Origin: Hyphomicrobium sp.
GTDB taxonomy: Bacteria > Pseudomonadota > Alphaproteobacteria > Rhizobiales > Hyphomicrobiaceae
Assembly (NCBI GenBank): GCA_030609245.1
Contig: JAUWCP010000024.1
Coordinates: 1-18,228 of the forward strand
Reading direction: 5' to 3'
DNA length: 18,228 bases
Shown: positions 8,644 through 15,238 of the stretch, one piece after another
Layout of the letters: each line of letters begins with the position of its first letter
Position numbering within the stretch: position 1 is the first letter of the stretch
Position numbers and translations under genes: made by a program
Notes under the pieces: model-generated
Told to the model about the DNA's origin: nothing
The model's input: only the letters and a program-made list of their open reading frames with translations
Database searches by the model: none

Positions 8644-9684
8644 CTATTCCAATATATGAACACGATCGGCAATTCCAAGATCCGCGATCTGCGCGATGAC
8701 GGCGGCGGCCTCGACTTCATCGAAGGGTCCGAGCTGCACGCGGAAGATTGGCTTTGGCCCCGAATTCAGTCGCTTTACCGCAACGGGTCCCAGTCCGTTT
8801 AACTCGTGGCGCCTGCGCTCAGCCTGTGCACGCGAAGAAAAGATGCCGGCCCCCACGTAGGAGCGTGGTGGTCCACCTAGGCTTGCTCGCTGGATCGCAA
8901 GGGCATTGCCCACTGACGCCATTTGGGTATTGCGATTCCTCGCGATGGACCTAGTGGACGCCGTCACGATAGGCTCCGCTCCACCGCTTTCCGCGCGGAG
9001 CGCTGAGCCTTCGGCCAGCCGGCGACGTGTTCGATACCAGCGTTGGGTGGCCAAAAACCGGTGTTCGGCGACGTCACTGCCGTTGAGAGGCGCAGGTCCG
9101 GCATAACGCACGCGAACGCGCGCAAGGCCCTGGCCCATAAAACCAAGCTCACGCGCAGAACGCTTCGACAGGTCGATGATCCGATCGTTGACATAAGGAC
9201 CGCGATCATTGATGCGCACCAAAATCGTGCGGCCGTTTTTCTGGTTCGTCACATAAGCATATGACGGCAGCGGCAGCGTGCGATGGCCCGCCGTCAGCGC
9301 GTTCATGTCATAGATTTCTCCGTTAGCCGTGCGCCGCCCATGGAACGCAGTTCCGTACCAGGAGGCCACACCGCGGCGGTCGTACTTGGGATCTTTGCGC
9401 GGCACGTACCAGCGCCCAGAGACCTTGTAAGGCTTACCCACTTTGTAGTGGCCGCCGCCCTTTGGGATATTGCGGCTGCCGCTCACGACACGCGCGCTTG
9501 TCATCACGCCAAGGTCAGTATCGCGCGTTGCAGTGCTTTGCGAGCAAGCGCCAAGCACGGCCGCCGACACCAGAGCACAAGTTGTAGAGCGAAGAATGCG
9601 TTGCTGAGACGGGGGCCTGGCTTGTGCCTTTCGCGCCGACTGCAACTCTGTCGCAGGATGAGTTCCCGCGTTACGCACACACAT
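8644..9684 (-). CDS. rlpA: RlpA-like septal lipoprotein (double-psi beta-barrel plus SPOR domain)
   Basis: A probable outer-membrane lipoprotein of 346 residues acting on peptidoglycan at the septum; characterised RlpA proteins are lytic transglycosylases that cut glycan strands lacking stem peptides. A lipobox LGAC places the lipidated Cys at residue 47, after an unusually long basic n-region, so a downstream start may be used. The double-psi beta-barrel covers about 105-195, with GVASWYG, HGRRTANGEIYD and INDRGPYVNDRIIDLS. The C-terminal SPOR domain (about 274-346), which binds denuded peptidoglycan, contains YVGAGIFSSRAQAE and FRVQLGPFDEVEAA. It is directly upstream of dacA, another cell-wall gene, on the same strand. 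Confidence 0.93.
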   Translation of the reverse strand: MCVRNAGTHPATELQSARKAQARPPSQQRILRSTTCALVSAAVLGACSQSTATRDTDLGVMTSARVVSGSRNIPKGGGHYKVGKPYKVSGRWYVPRKDPKYDRRGVASWYGTAFHGRRTANGEIYDMNALTAGHRTLPLPSYAYVTNQKNGRTILVRINDRGPYVNDRIIDLSKRSARELGFMGQGLARVRVRYAGPAPLNGSDVAEHRFLATQRWYRTRRRLAEGSALRAESGGAEPIVTASTRSIARNRNTQMASVGNALAIQRASLGGPPRSYVGAGIFSSRAQAERRRHELNGLGPVAVKRLNSGPKPIFRVQLGPFDEVEAAAVIAQIADLGIADRVHILE

Positions 9685-9812
9685 ACACCAAACCGCCTGC
9701 CGCTTGTTAACCGCACCCTTCCATCGCCAAGCAACTAAAGGCGCGCTGCCGGGCTTGAGAGCGCCTCAGGCATCGCAAAAAGCGCTTAGGATTAGGTAAA
9801 GGCCTGGTGAAC

Positions 9813-9839
9813 TTGAGAGATACTGGTTTGGCGTATAGG
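9813..9839 (+). promoter_or_regulatory. Possible tRNA-Ser promoter
   Basis: TTGAGA (9813-9818, within CTTGAG) and TATAGG (9834-9839) are separated by 15 bases, about 30 bases before the mature tRNA 5' end. The spacer is short, so support is modest. Confidence 0.35.
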
Positions 9840-9869
9840 GTCGCGCGCGCTTGCCGCGCCCGCAAGCCA

Positions 9870-9959
9870 GGATGGGTGGCCGAGTGGTTGAAGGCACCGG
9901 TCTTGAAAACCGGCGTGGGTGCAAGTCCACCGTGGGTTCGAATCCCACCCCATCCGCCA
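9870..9959 (+). tRNA. tRNA-Ser (anticodon UGA), CCA encoded
   Basis: A complete class II tRNA of 90 bases. The acceptor stem GGATGGG (9870-9876) pairs with CCCATCC (9949-9955), followed by discriminator G and an encoded CCA. The anticodon stem CCGGT/ACCGG encloses the loop CTTGAAA with anticodon TGA at 9904-9906, reading UCA and other UCN codons. The long variable arm (9914-9931) is the serine hallmark. The T-arm GTGGG-TTCGAAT-CCCAC is at 9932-9948. It is divergent from rlpA and begins the stretch I regard as accessory. Confidence 0.98.
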
Positions 9960-10012
9960 TATCTCAGCATCCTACGGCCATAAATTTCAGCCGGTTTGAA
10001 AGAAATCAGGAA

Positions 10013-10087
10013 TCTGGGCCCAATCCTATCCATAGCGCTAGAAGCGCTGGGTATGGGCGTTCGCCCTGCAAGGGTTGGGCTGCCAGA
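10013..10087 (+). ncRNA. Candidate structured RNA or cruciform element (three-way junction)
   Basis: The outer helix pairs TCTGG (10013-10017) with CCAGA (10083-10087). The next helix pairs GCCCAATCCT (10018-10027) with AGGGTTGGGC (10071-10080), ten pairs including one wobble. Inside are two hairpins: AGCGCT-AGA-AGCGCT (10034-10048, weakly extended by 10028-10033/10049-10054) and GGGC-GTTC-GCCC (10055-10066). Matches to a known RNA family were not recognised. Strand is unproven because the palindromes fold either way. Confidence 0.35.
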
Positions 10088-10250
10088 CCGCAAATGCGCG
10101 CCCGTGCCACCCGGACGGTGCGAATTATCCATCACACCCGCGTGGCACCGATCATGTTGAAAGGAACCCGATCAATGGCAAGACTCTCACGAAACGTCAG
10201 TTAACCCCCTGTGGCGAATGGGCAACCTCCAGAATCAGCCTTTATCCATA

Positions 10251-10280
10251 TTGGGACTGTCGCTATACGAAGCATATAAC
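10251..10280 (+). promoter_or_regulatory. Predicted promoter of the glycosyltransferase gene
   Basis: TTGGGA (10251-10256) and TATAAC (10275-10280) are 18 bases apart, matching four and five of six consensus positions. The start codon lies 39 bases further on, giving a leader of about 30 bases. Confidence 0.4.
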
Positions 10281-10318
10281 TTGACCCAGCAGCAGAGTCG
10301 TGGACAGCCAATATCCCG

Positions 10319-11221
10319 ATGTCCGGTGAACAAGAGCATATCCTCGATTGCGTGCCGGCTGGCCCCCAAGGCAAGGAGCAGTTCCCAGCTCTAGCCCTTT
10401 ACATCAATAGGAAGGTTGATAGAGAGCGTCGCGCCTCGATCGAGGCCGAGCTGCGCAGTGCGGGAATGAGGGGAGAGCGCATCCGTGCCGTCGAGGGTCT
10501 GGCTGTGCCTGGGTCGCTGACGCACTTCTTCTTCAACGGTGATACGCAGTGCTCGCAGTTATCGCCGGCGGAAGTCGGCGTCTACGCGAGCCATCTCATG
10601 GCAGCTCGTATCGTCGTCGATCGCGGATTAGAGCATGCGTTGATCTTGGAGGACGACGCAGAGTTTCCTCCAAATTTCATGCAATCCCTTAAGGACATCC
10701 TCGCGCAGCTACCTGCCGGTTGGGACTTTGTCCATCTTTGCGGCAATGAACGGTTTGCGACAAAACCCGTGGCGCGTTTGGAGCAATCGCGGACGCTCGT
10801 CAGATATTCCCGGGTGCCATCCGGCGCGTTCGCTTATCTCATCAGTCGAACCGGCGCTGAGAAGTTTCTCACCCCATCAAAGCGGTTCTGGCCCGTCGAC
10901 ACAGACCTGAGGCAGCCTTGGCGGTTTGGGCTGCGGATTTATGGCGTCGTGCCCGCGCTTGTTGATCACAGCGACAGCTTCCCCTCGACTATCGCCACCG
11001 GCGCTAAGGGCGAACGTTCGCGGTTGCGCCGGGGCCTGCCGATACCATCGCGACATTGTTGGACTGGAAACCCGCTTCACACGCCAGAGGGACTTTACTT
11101 CAACCTCAAGACCCTCGGTCCGCTCTGGTGGGCAAGATGCTGGCTGCAAAACGTGCGTTTGCGAATTGGGCGCAAACTGCGCCCGCAAGGCGAGGCGCAA
11201 CGACACGCATCCATATTGTAG
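10319..11221 (+). CDS. Glycosyltransferase family 25 protein (LPS/LOS sugar transferase type)
   Basis: A 300-residue predicted cytoplasmic or membrane-associated glycosyltransferase; characterised GT25 members add galactose to lipooligosaccharide. The N-terminal YINRKVDRERRASIEAEL and RIRAVEG match the start of the family domain. LSPAEVGVYASHL (81-93) is followed by LILEDDAEF with the acidic EDD at 111-113, the nucleotide-sugar/metal motif. A second acidic cluster, WPVDTDLRQPW, lies near 191-201. The C-terminal third is basic and diverges. No other polysaccharide gene is nearby, so it is an orphan; the acceptor is unknown. No strong ribosome-binding site precedes the ATG at 10319. Its location just after a tRNA suggests acquisition, which is inference. 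Confidence 0.88.
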   Translation: MSGEQEHILDCVPAGPQGKEQFPALALYINRKVDRERRASIEAELRSAGMRGERIRAVEGLAVPGSLTHFFFNGDTQCSQLSPAEVGVYASHLMAARIVVDRGLEHALILEDDAEFPPNFMQSLKDILAQLPAGWDFVHLCGNERFATKPVARLEQSRTLVRYSRVPSGAFAYLISRTGAEKFLTPSKRFWPVDTDLRQPWRFGLRIYGVVPALVDHSDSFPSTIATGAKGERSRLRRGLPIPSRHCWTGNPLHTPEGLYFNLKTLGPLWWARCWLQNVRLRIGRKLRPQGEAQRHASIL

Positions 11222-11443
11222 CAGTTCTCGCGAGCCACTACTTGCCAGAACTGACGCGGGCCACCTCGTTCAAAACCCACATAGCACTGTCAGGTGCGCG
11301 CGCATCGTTCTCGTCGATGACGCCACTTCATCCACAGTCAAGGGCATCCACGACGTGATGCTTAGGGATAACCTGGACAAGTGGCCGGCCCACGGACTTA
11401 GTTGTTAGGTACCCTATCACTTGCGTTCCAAGGGAAGCAGCGA
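11222..11443. other. Intergenic stretch with no supported gene
   Basis: No convincing promoter or terminator is visible. One frame reads through the end of the glycosyltransferase gene to a stop at 11408. Its last part (11300-11405) translates as ARIVLVDDATSSTVKGIH, which looks protein-like but lacks an independent start and is treated as a possible relic only. Confidence 0.4.
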
Positions 11444-11728
11444 ATGAGATACCGGGATTGCTTTGCTTTCAGGCGCACTGTCGCTGCTGGTGCGGCGACA
11501 CTTGCCCTTTTAGCGGCCGCTTTGTCCGTGACCGCCGAAGAGAACATCGCCATTGAGGAACTCTTGAGAACCGGCTGGCAGATCGCCGGTTACACGAGCA
11601 CGGTCGACAACCGCTCGGCATTCATTCTCTTCCGGCACCCGGACGAAACATACCTCGTGCAGTGCCGCGTGGGTTACGACGTTACCCGCACTCCACGCAC
11701 CTTCTCGAATTGCTACGAGTTGCGTTGA
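11444..11728 (+). CDS. Small secreted protein of unknown function
   Basis: A 94-residue product with an N-terminal signal peptide: basic start MRYRDCFAFRR, hydrophobic core AGAATLALLAAALS, and likely cleavage after VTA before EENIA. The mature part, about 64 residues, reads GWQIAGYTSTVDNRSAFILF and ends YLVQCRVGYDVTRTPRTFSNCYELR, with two Cys that could form a disulfide in the periplasm. I chose the ATG at 11444, preceded by GGGAAG; an upstream ATG at 11402 would put 14 unrelated residues before the signal. Similar short proteins are, to my memory, common in Hyphomicrobiales without a known role. It ends two bases from the convergent protease remnant. Confidence 0.75.
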   Translation: MRYRDCFAFRRTVAAGAATLALLAAALSVTAEENIAIEELLRTGWQIAGYTSTVDNRSAFILFRHPDETYLVQCRVGYDVTRTPRTFSNCYELR

Positions 11729-11730
11729 CC

Positions 11731-12120
11731 TCACGGCTTGCGATCTGCTCGCGCGGCAGGTGATCTGAAGCCAGCGACCCTACGGGCTTGTTCCTCGATA
11801 ACCCTGGCATTGTTGGTGTTCGCATCTCCGGCTGTGACACCCTCAACCTTGATGTTGGGGCTTGACCACACGGGCCGTCTCTCGCAACCGTCACAGCTGT
11901 CCTTATAGCTCATGATCGTGCGCCAATCGGTGCCGTTCACAAAGCCATGGCCATAGGGAAACGGTTGATGGGTATCGTCCAGCGCCCGATCGTGACGCGC
12001 GCCGACGAGGTGGCCAATCTCGTGCGATAGCGTGTGCATCGTGGCGGCACACTCTTGGTGCATGGCCGTGAATGCATCCTTCTCATCTGCTGCGATCCGT
12101 ATAGACAGACCGCACCCCAT
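11731..12120 (-). pseudogene. Metzincin-type zinc metalloprotease, truncated catalytic C-terminal part
   Basis: The 129-residue frame carries a full metzincin zinc site HEIGHLVGARH (residues 33-43: His33, Glu34, His37, His43) and the Met-turn TIMSY near 68-72. It continues with FPYGHGFVNGTDW, a Cys pair CDGC, and NNARVIEEQARRVAGF. This matches the C-terminal part of reprolysin-like secreted peptidases, which normally have a pro-region and the first half of the catalytic domain, absent here together with any signal peptide. In-frame coding-like sequence (TDDVATIVDDPM) continues upstream of the ATG to a TAA at 12154-12156, and no ribosome-binding site precedes 12120. Most likely this is a broken gene. 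A short functional protease is unlikely but not excluded. Confidence 0.7.
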
Positions 12121-12345
12121 GGGATCGTCGACGATGGTGGCGACATCGTCCGTTTAACCAGTTCCCAGCCCGACAGCTTCAGGTATGCAATCATCCTCGT
12201 GTTGGGTGGGCCACATATGCTGCACGGTGTTAATCCAACGAAGTCGCCTGAGCGAAAATTTTGTTGTAAGAAAAATAGCTTGCGGGGTTGGTAGAGCGTT
12301 CGCTTAGTGGTCCGTATCCGACGCCGTTCTCTCCTTCCTCGCAGA
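12121..12345 (-). other. Likely decayed 5' part of the metalloprotease gene
   Basis: Immediately upstream of the protease frame, 12124-12153 extends it in frame with TDDVATIVDD before a stop. A neighbouring frame encodes MIAYLKLSGWELVK just before that point, so a frameshift could join the two. Further upstream no recognisable domain or signal peptide is visible in any frame. No promoter or terminator stands out. Confidence 0.35.
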
Positions 12346-13035
12346 CTACGCCTCTGAAACACCGTGTAATTCTGCGTCGGTGAGGAGCACATCAAGCGTT
12401 GCTGTCAGGGTCTCATCCGCGACAAAGGCGTCTGCGCCCTCGGCCATCACTTTACGGTGGGCAACACCTCCAAAGCCGACAACGTAAGCTCCGCTTGATT
12501 GCGCAGCGAGATCCGTCACACCATCTCCGACTATGGCAATGGGGCCATGACGCGTTGCAAGCGCGCGGCAGATTTCCGCCTTCCCGTCGCTGCGCACCAA
12601 AGGCGAGTTCGTATCAAAGCCCAGATAGCGCCCCGCGCTATCGAGATGCACCGTGACAGCGCGCACATTGTCCGGCGCGATAGCAAGCGCCTCGGCCAAC
12701 TTCGTGACAGGCTGGAGCAGACCGCCACTCACAACATAAACAGGTTTTCCGAGGCGATGCAGCGCTGCAACCGTCTCGCCGGCGCCATCAACCAGTTCTT
12801 CGACGTAGCGTTCACCCAGCCATTCGAGCGCGTCCCTATCTGGGCGCACGATCTCAAGGCGTCTGGCATAGACATCCTCGATCGATAATGTGCCCTCCAT
12901 CGCAGCTGCGGTAAGCGGTGCGATCTCAGCGTCTCGGCCCGATCGCCGCGCCAACTCGTCGATGCCTTCGATGCGTGTGAGCGTGCCGTCGCAGTCGAAG
13001 CAAACCGCACCAAATTTTGGCCGCTCCCTTATCAT
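12346..13035 (-). CDS. serB: Phosphoserine phosphatase-like HAD-IB hydrolase
   Basis: Predicted to remove phosphate from phosphoserine, the last step of serine synthesis. The 229-residue HAD protein has the nucleophile motif FDCDGTLT (Asp14, Asp16), Ser103 in VVSGG, Lys152 in SDGKAE, and Asp171/Asp175 in VGDGVTD. The SerB-like cap region EGIDELARRSG and AAMEGTLSIEDVYARRLE supports this subfamily. It lacks the N-terminal ACT-like extension of longer SerB proteins. Its ATG overlaps the serA stop (ATGA, 13032-13035), giving a coupled serA-serB unit. That context is the strongest argument for the substrate; a related HAD-IB phosphatase with another substrate is the alternative. Confidence 0.85.
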   Translation of the reverse strand: MIRERPKFGAVCFDCDGTLTRIEGIDELARRSGRDAEIAPLTAAAMEGTLSIEDVYARRLEIVRPDRDALEWLGERYVEELVDGAGETVAALHRLGKPVYVVSGGLLQPVTKLAEALAIAPDNVRAVTVHLDSAGRYLGFDTNSPLVRSDGKAEICRALATRHGPIAIVGDGVTDLAAQSSGAYVVGFGGVAHRKVMAEGADAFVADETLTATLDVLLTDAELHGVSEA

Positions 13036-14642
13036 AGCTGGATCTGAATGGCCTGGCGGACACCGGGTATCGCCCGAACCTCCTCAAGGGCCCTTGGAGA
13101 AATGGGCGCTGAGACGCCAATGAGTGCGATGGCCTCGGGCCGGCCTTCGGCAACGCCGACCTGCATCCGTGAAATATTGATGTTCTCGCGCCCAAGAATG
13201 CTGCCAAGCGAGCCGACAACCCCTGGGCGGTCCTCATGGCGCGTAAAGATGAGGCAGCCTTCGGGAACAGCTTCTACGTGGTAGTCGTCGATACGGACAA
13301 GACGCGGATGGCGCTCGCCCAAGAGGGTGCCCGCCACACTTGTCGATGACTGCGCTGCCTTACCGCGAAGTTCGATCAGCGAAACATAGTCGTGGGCTTC
13401 TTCGGAGCGGATTTCGCGAACCTCAATGCCCTGGCGACGTGCCAGCGTCCCGGCATTGACCTCATTGACAGACACCGCAAGGCGCTCGCCAAGCAAGCCA
13501 GCGAGCGCTCCCGCTGTGATTGGCCGGGAGTCTATCTCGGCAACGCGGCCGAAGAGCGCGACCTCAAACTCGGTAATTGGCCCAGGCATCAATGCGGACA
13601 ACAAATGTCCCAGCGCGCGTGCCAGCTGCTGATAGGGCCGCGCGCGGACGACTTGGTCCATGGGAATGCGCGGCAGATTGATCGCACTGTGCGCTGCACC
13701 TGTTTCCAGGAACGATGCGACGTTTTCGGCGATCTTGAGGCTCACCGCCTGCTGGGCCTCCTCCGTCGAAGCGCCGAGATGCGGCGTCAAGACCACGTTG
13801 TCGAATTCAAACAGCGGCGAGGCGCCCGGCGGTTCCTTGGCATAAACATCGAAAGCAGCGCCGGCGACGTGTCCGCTGCGCAGGGCTTCAACAAGAGCAG
13901 CCTCGTCGACAAGCCCGCCGCGCGCGCAGTTTATCAGACGCGCACCAGCCTTCATTTGGCTAAGGCGCGGGGCGTTGATGAGATTGCTCGTCGCCTCGTT
14001 GAGGGGACAGTGCAGGGTCACGAAGTCCGCTTGCGCGAGCAGCGCATCGAGATCGGCAGGCTCGGCGCCGGTCTCGTGGACCACCTCGGGGACCACGTAA
14101 GGATCGTATGCGAGCACGCGCATCCTGAATGCGAGGCAGCGGCGCGTCACGATGCGCCCAATCGTTCCAAAGCCAATGACGCCGATCGTCTTCCCCGCGA
14201 GCTCGGCTCCGACAAAATTTTTGGGCTTCCATTCGCCCTTGCGCACCGACCGGTCAGCCTGGGGAAGGTGGCGGCTCAGCGACAACAGGTGGCCAAGCGC
14301 AAGCTCGGCGGTCGTTGTCGCGTTCTCATCGGGCGTGTTGAAGACGACGATACCGTGCTCGGTTGCCGCTTCGACATCTATATTGTCGACGCCGATGCCA
14401 GCCCGTCCGATCACCTTGAGCCGGCTGCCGGCGGCGATGACGGGGGCGGTGACGCGCGTTTTAGAGCGAACAATGAGCGCGTCGTATTCTCCAATACGTT
14501 GCTGCAAGGCTGCTTCATCGAGGCCCGTCGCAACATCGACAGACAAGCCGGTACGCGCCGAGAGCAGGTCCCGGCCCTGCTCGTGGATTGGGTCTGCGAC
14601 GAGAATGCGTTTTGCAGCCGCCATACGCTGAAGCTCTGACAT
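13032..14642 (-). CDS. serA: D-3-phosphoglycerate dehydrogenase (ACT-domain type)
   Basis: Oxidises 3-phosphoglycerate to 3-phosphohydroxypyruvate with NAD, the first step of serine synthesis. From the ATG at 14642 the protein has 536 residues, the length of the long SerA type. The NAD-binding GFGTIGR is near residues 157-163. Catalytic Arg (ARGG), Glu (KEPP) and His (TPHLG) are near 241, 270 and 288. An intervening substrate-binding domain follows, then a C-terminal ACT domain (FTRHEDRPGVVGSLGSILG) that usually binds serine for feedback control. The frame is open to an ATG at 14753, adding 37 residues; the family normally begins just before KRILVADP, so I chose 14642. An ATG at 14624 is also possible. 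Confidence 0.94.
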   Translation of the reverse strand: MSELQRMAAAKRILVADPIHEQGRDLLSARTGLSVDVATGLDEAALQQRIGEYDALIVRSKTRVTAPVIAAGSRLKVIGRAGIGVDNIDVEAATEHGIVVFNTPDENATTTAELALGHLLSLSRHLPQADRSVRKGEWKPKNFVGAELAGKTIGVIGFGTIGRIVTRRCLAFRMRVLAYDPYVVPEVVHETGAEPADLDALLAQADFVTLHCPLNEATSNLINAPRLSQMKAGARLINCARGGLVDEAALVEALRSGHVAGAAFDVYAKEPPGASPLFEFDNVVLTPHLGASTEEAQQAVSLKIAENVASFLETGAAHSAINLPRIPMDQVVRARPYQQLARALGHLLSALMPGPITEFEVALFGRVAEIDSRPITAGALAGLLGERLAVSVNEVNAGTLARRQGIEVREIRSEEAHDYVSLIELRGKAAQSSTSVAGTLLGERHPRLVRIDDYHVEAVPEGCLIFTRHEDRPGVVGSLGSILGRENINISRMQVGVAEGRPEAIALIGVSAPISPRALEEVRAIPGVRQAIQIQL

Positions 14643-14739
14643 TACGCGCTTTCGATCTGTCAGCTTATAGAAAGCTCTTGCGGCAATCCACGGCATGAGC
14701 GTCGCATAAGTGGAGATTTTGTCGCGCAGGCCTTGCGGG

Positions 14740-14997
14740 TCAGTCGTTGCCATACCTGGCGCGCCGGCGCGCCTCCCACCGGTCCCATCGAAGCTGCTCT
14801 AGCCTGTTGCACCATGGGTTGCCGTAGTAGCCATAGCGCCCGTTGACGCGCGTGCAGTCTTTAGCGGGCATATGCCGAAGGCTTGGCTGCCCTGCTCCTT
14901 TCGCGCCACCGTCTTTGGCCCAGGCTCCCGTCGCCCAAAGCACCAGCTCAAGAGAAAACACGATAGATGCTGGAACCCACACAAGAGGCCGGGCCAT
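14740..14997 (-). CDS. Small secreted protein with conserved aromatic/Cys C-terminus, unknown function
   Basis: An 85-residue product. Residues 1-28 form a signal peptide (MARPLVWVPASIVFSLELV, cleavage after GAWA). The mature part contains DCTRVNGRYGYYGNPWC, with two Cys that may pair, and ends in a basic stretch WEARRRAR. I chose the ATG at 14997 because GGAG lies six bases before it; in-frame ATGs at 15018 and 15057 lack such a site and would bury the signal peptide. It is 97 bp upstream of the chosen serA start, same strand. I do not recognise the family. Confidence 0.65.
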   Translation of the reverse strand: MARPLVWVPASIVFSLELVLWATGAWAKDGGAKGAGQPSLRHMPAKDCTRVNGRYGYYGNPWCNRLEQLRWDRWEARRRARYGND

Positions 14998-15052
14998 CGG
15001 CGACTCCAATCCGGACATTTTGAAAAGCCCACCCAGGGTAAACGCGCCCCTC

Positions 15053-15081
15053 TGCATATGCGAACACGCTCAAGATCTCAA
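15053..15081 (-). promoter_or_regulatory. Possible promoter of the small secreted protein gene
   Basis: On the minus strand, TTGAGA (15076-15081) and TATGCA (15053-15058) are 17 bases apart. The -35 matches five of six positions, the -10 only three. It could also drive serA-serB. Confidence 0.3.
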
Positions 15082-15172
15082 CTCGCGGCCGCGCCAAAAA
15101 TCCGTGTGCTGTCAATGCCATAGCTCATGCTGTCCGTCGGCATTCGGACCCTCCGTGTTGCTGCCACACTCG

Positions 15173-15195
15173 TGTCGCAATACCCAATTGCGACA
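15173..15195. promoter_or_regulatory. Perfect 9-bp inverted repeat, candidate operator
   Basis: TGTCGCAAT (15173-15181) and ATTGCGACA (15187-15195) are exact reverse complements separated by ACCCA. The site ends 43 bases before the start of the SH3 protein gene, where a repressor or activator would act. No T-run follows, arguing against a terminator. Confidence 0.45.
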
Positions 15196-15238
15196 ACCAA
15201 CGAATAAGCTTACTGACTCTTCAGTGGGGGATTGCGGC

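Larger units (their letters stand above)
9960..10318 (+). other. Non-coding stretch between tRNA-Ser and glycosyltransferase gene, with strong fold potential
   Basis: No convincing protein gene lies here. A 75-base branched fold occupies 10013-10087 and competing hairpins lie at 10102-10150. A 9-codon frame (10175-10204, MARLSRNVS) is preceded by AAAGGA, nine bases from its ATG. A promoter-like pair follows at 10251-10280. There is no T-run after the folds. This could be an sRNA, a leader region, or debris of inserted DNA; orientation is assumed from the flanking plus-strand genes. Confidence 0.5.

Noticed and set aside
9975..9996. CGGC/GCCG hairpin followed by GTTTG after the tRNA
   Set aside because: Only four pairs, a long loop and three T bases are too weak to call a terminator.
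10018..10080. Integron attC-like ends: GCCCAAT at the left and GTTGGGC at the right of the folded element
   Set aside because: The right end fits GTTRRRY, but the left end misses the final C of RYYYAAC. The helix continues without the usual unpaired spacer, and no integrase or cassette array is present.
9707..10135. Minus-strand frame encoding WGGIRTHGGLAPTPVFKTGAF
   Set aside because: This is the reverse complement of the tRNA-Ser gene, a well-known source of false protein predictions.
11300..11408. Peptide ARIVLVDDATSSTVKGIH resembling a phosphoribosyltransferase or response-regulator motif
   Set aside because: The frame only exists as read-through from an antiphase overlap with the glycosyltransferase gene. 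It has no own start and is too short to assign; at most a relic.
13392..14639. Long plus-strand open frame of 415 codons
   Set aside because: It is antisense to serA and shows no domain or start signal.
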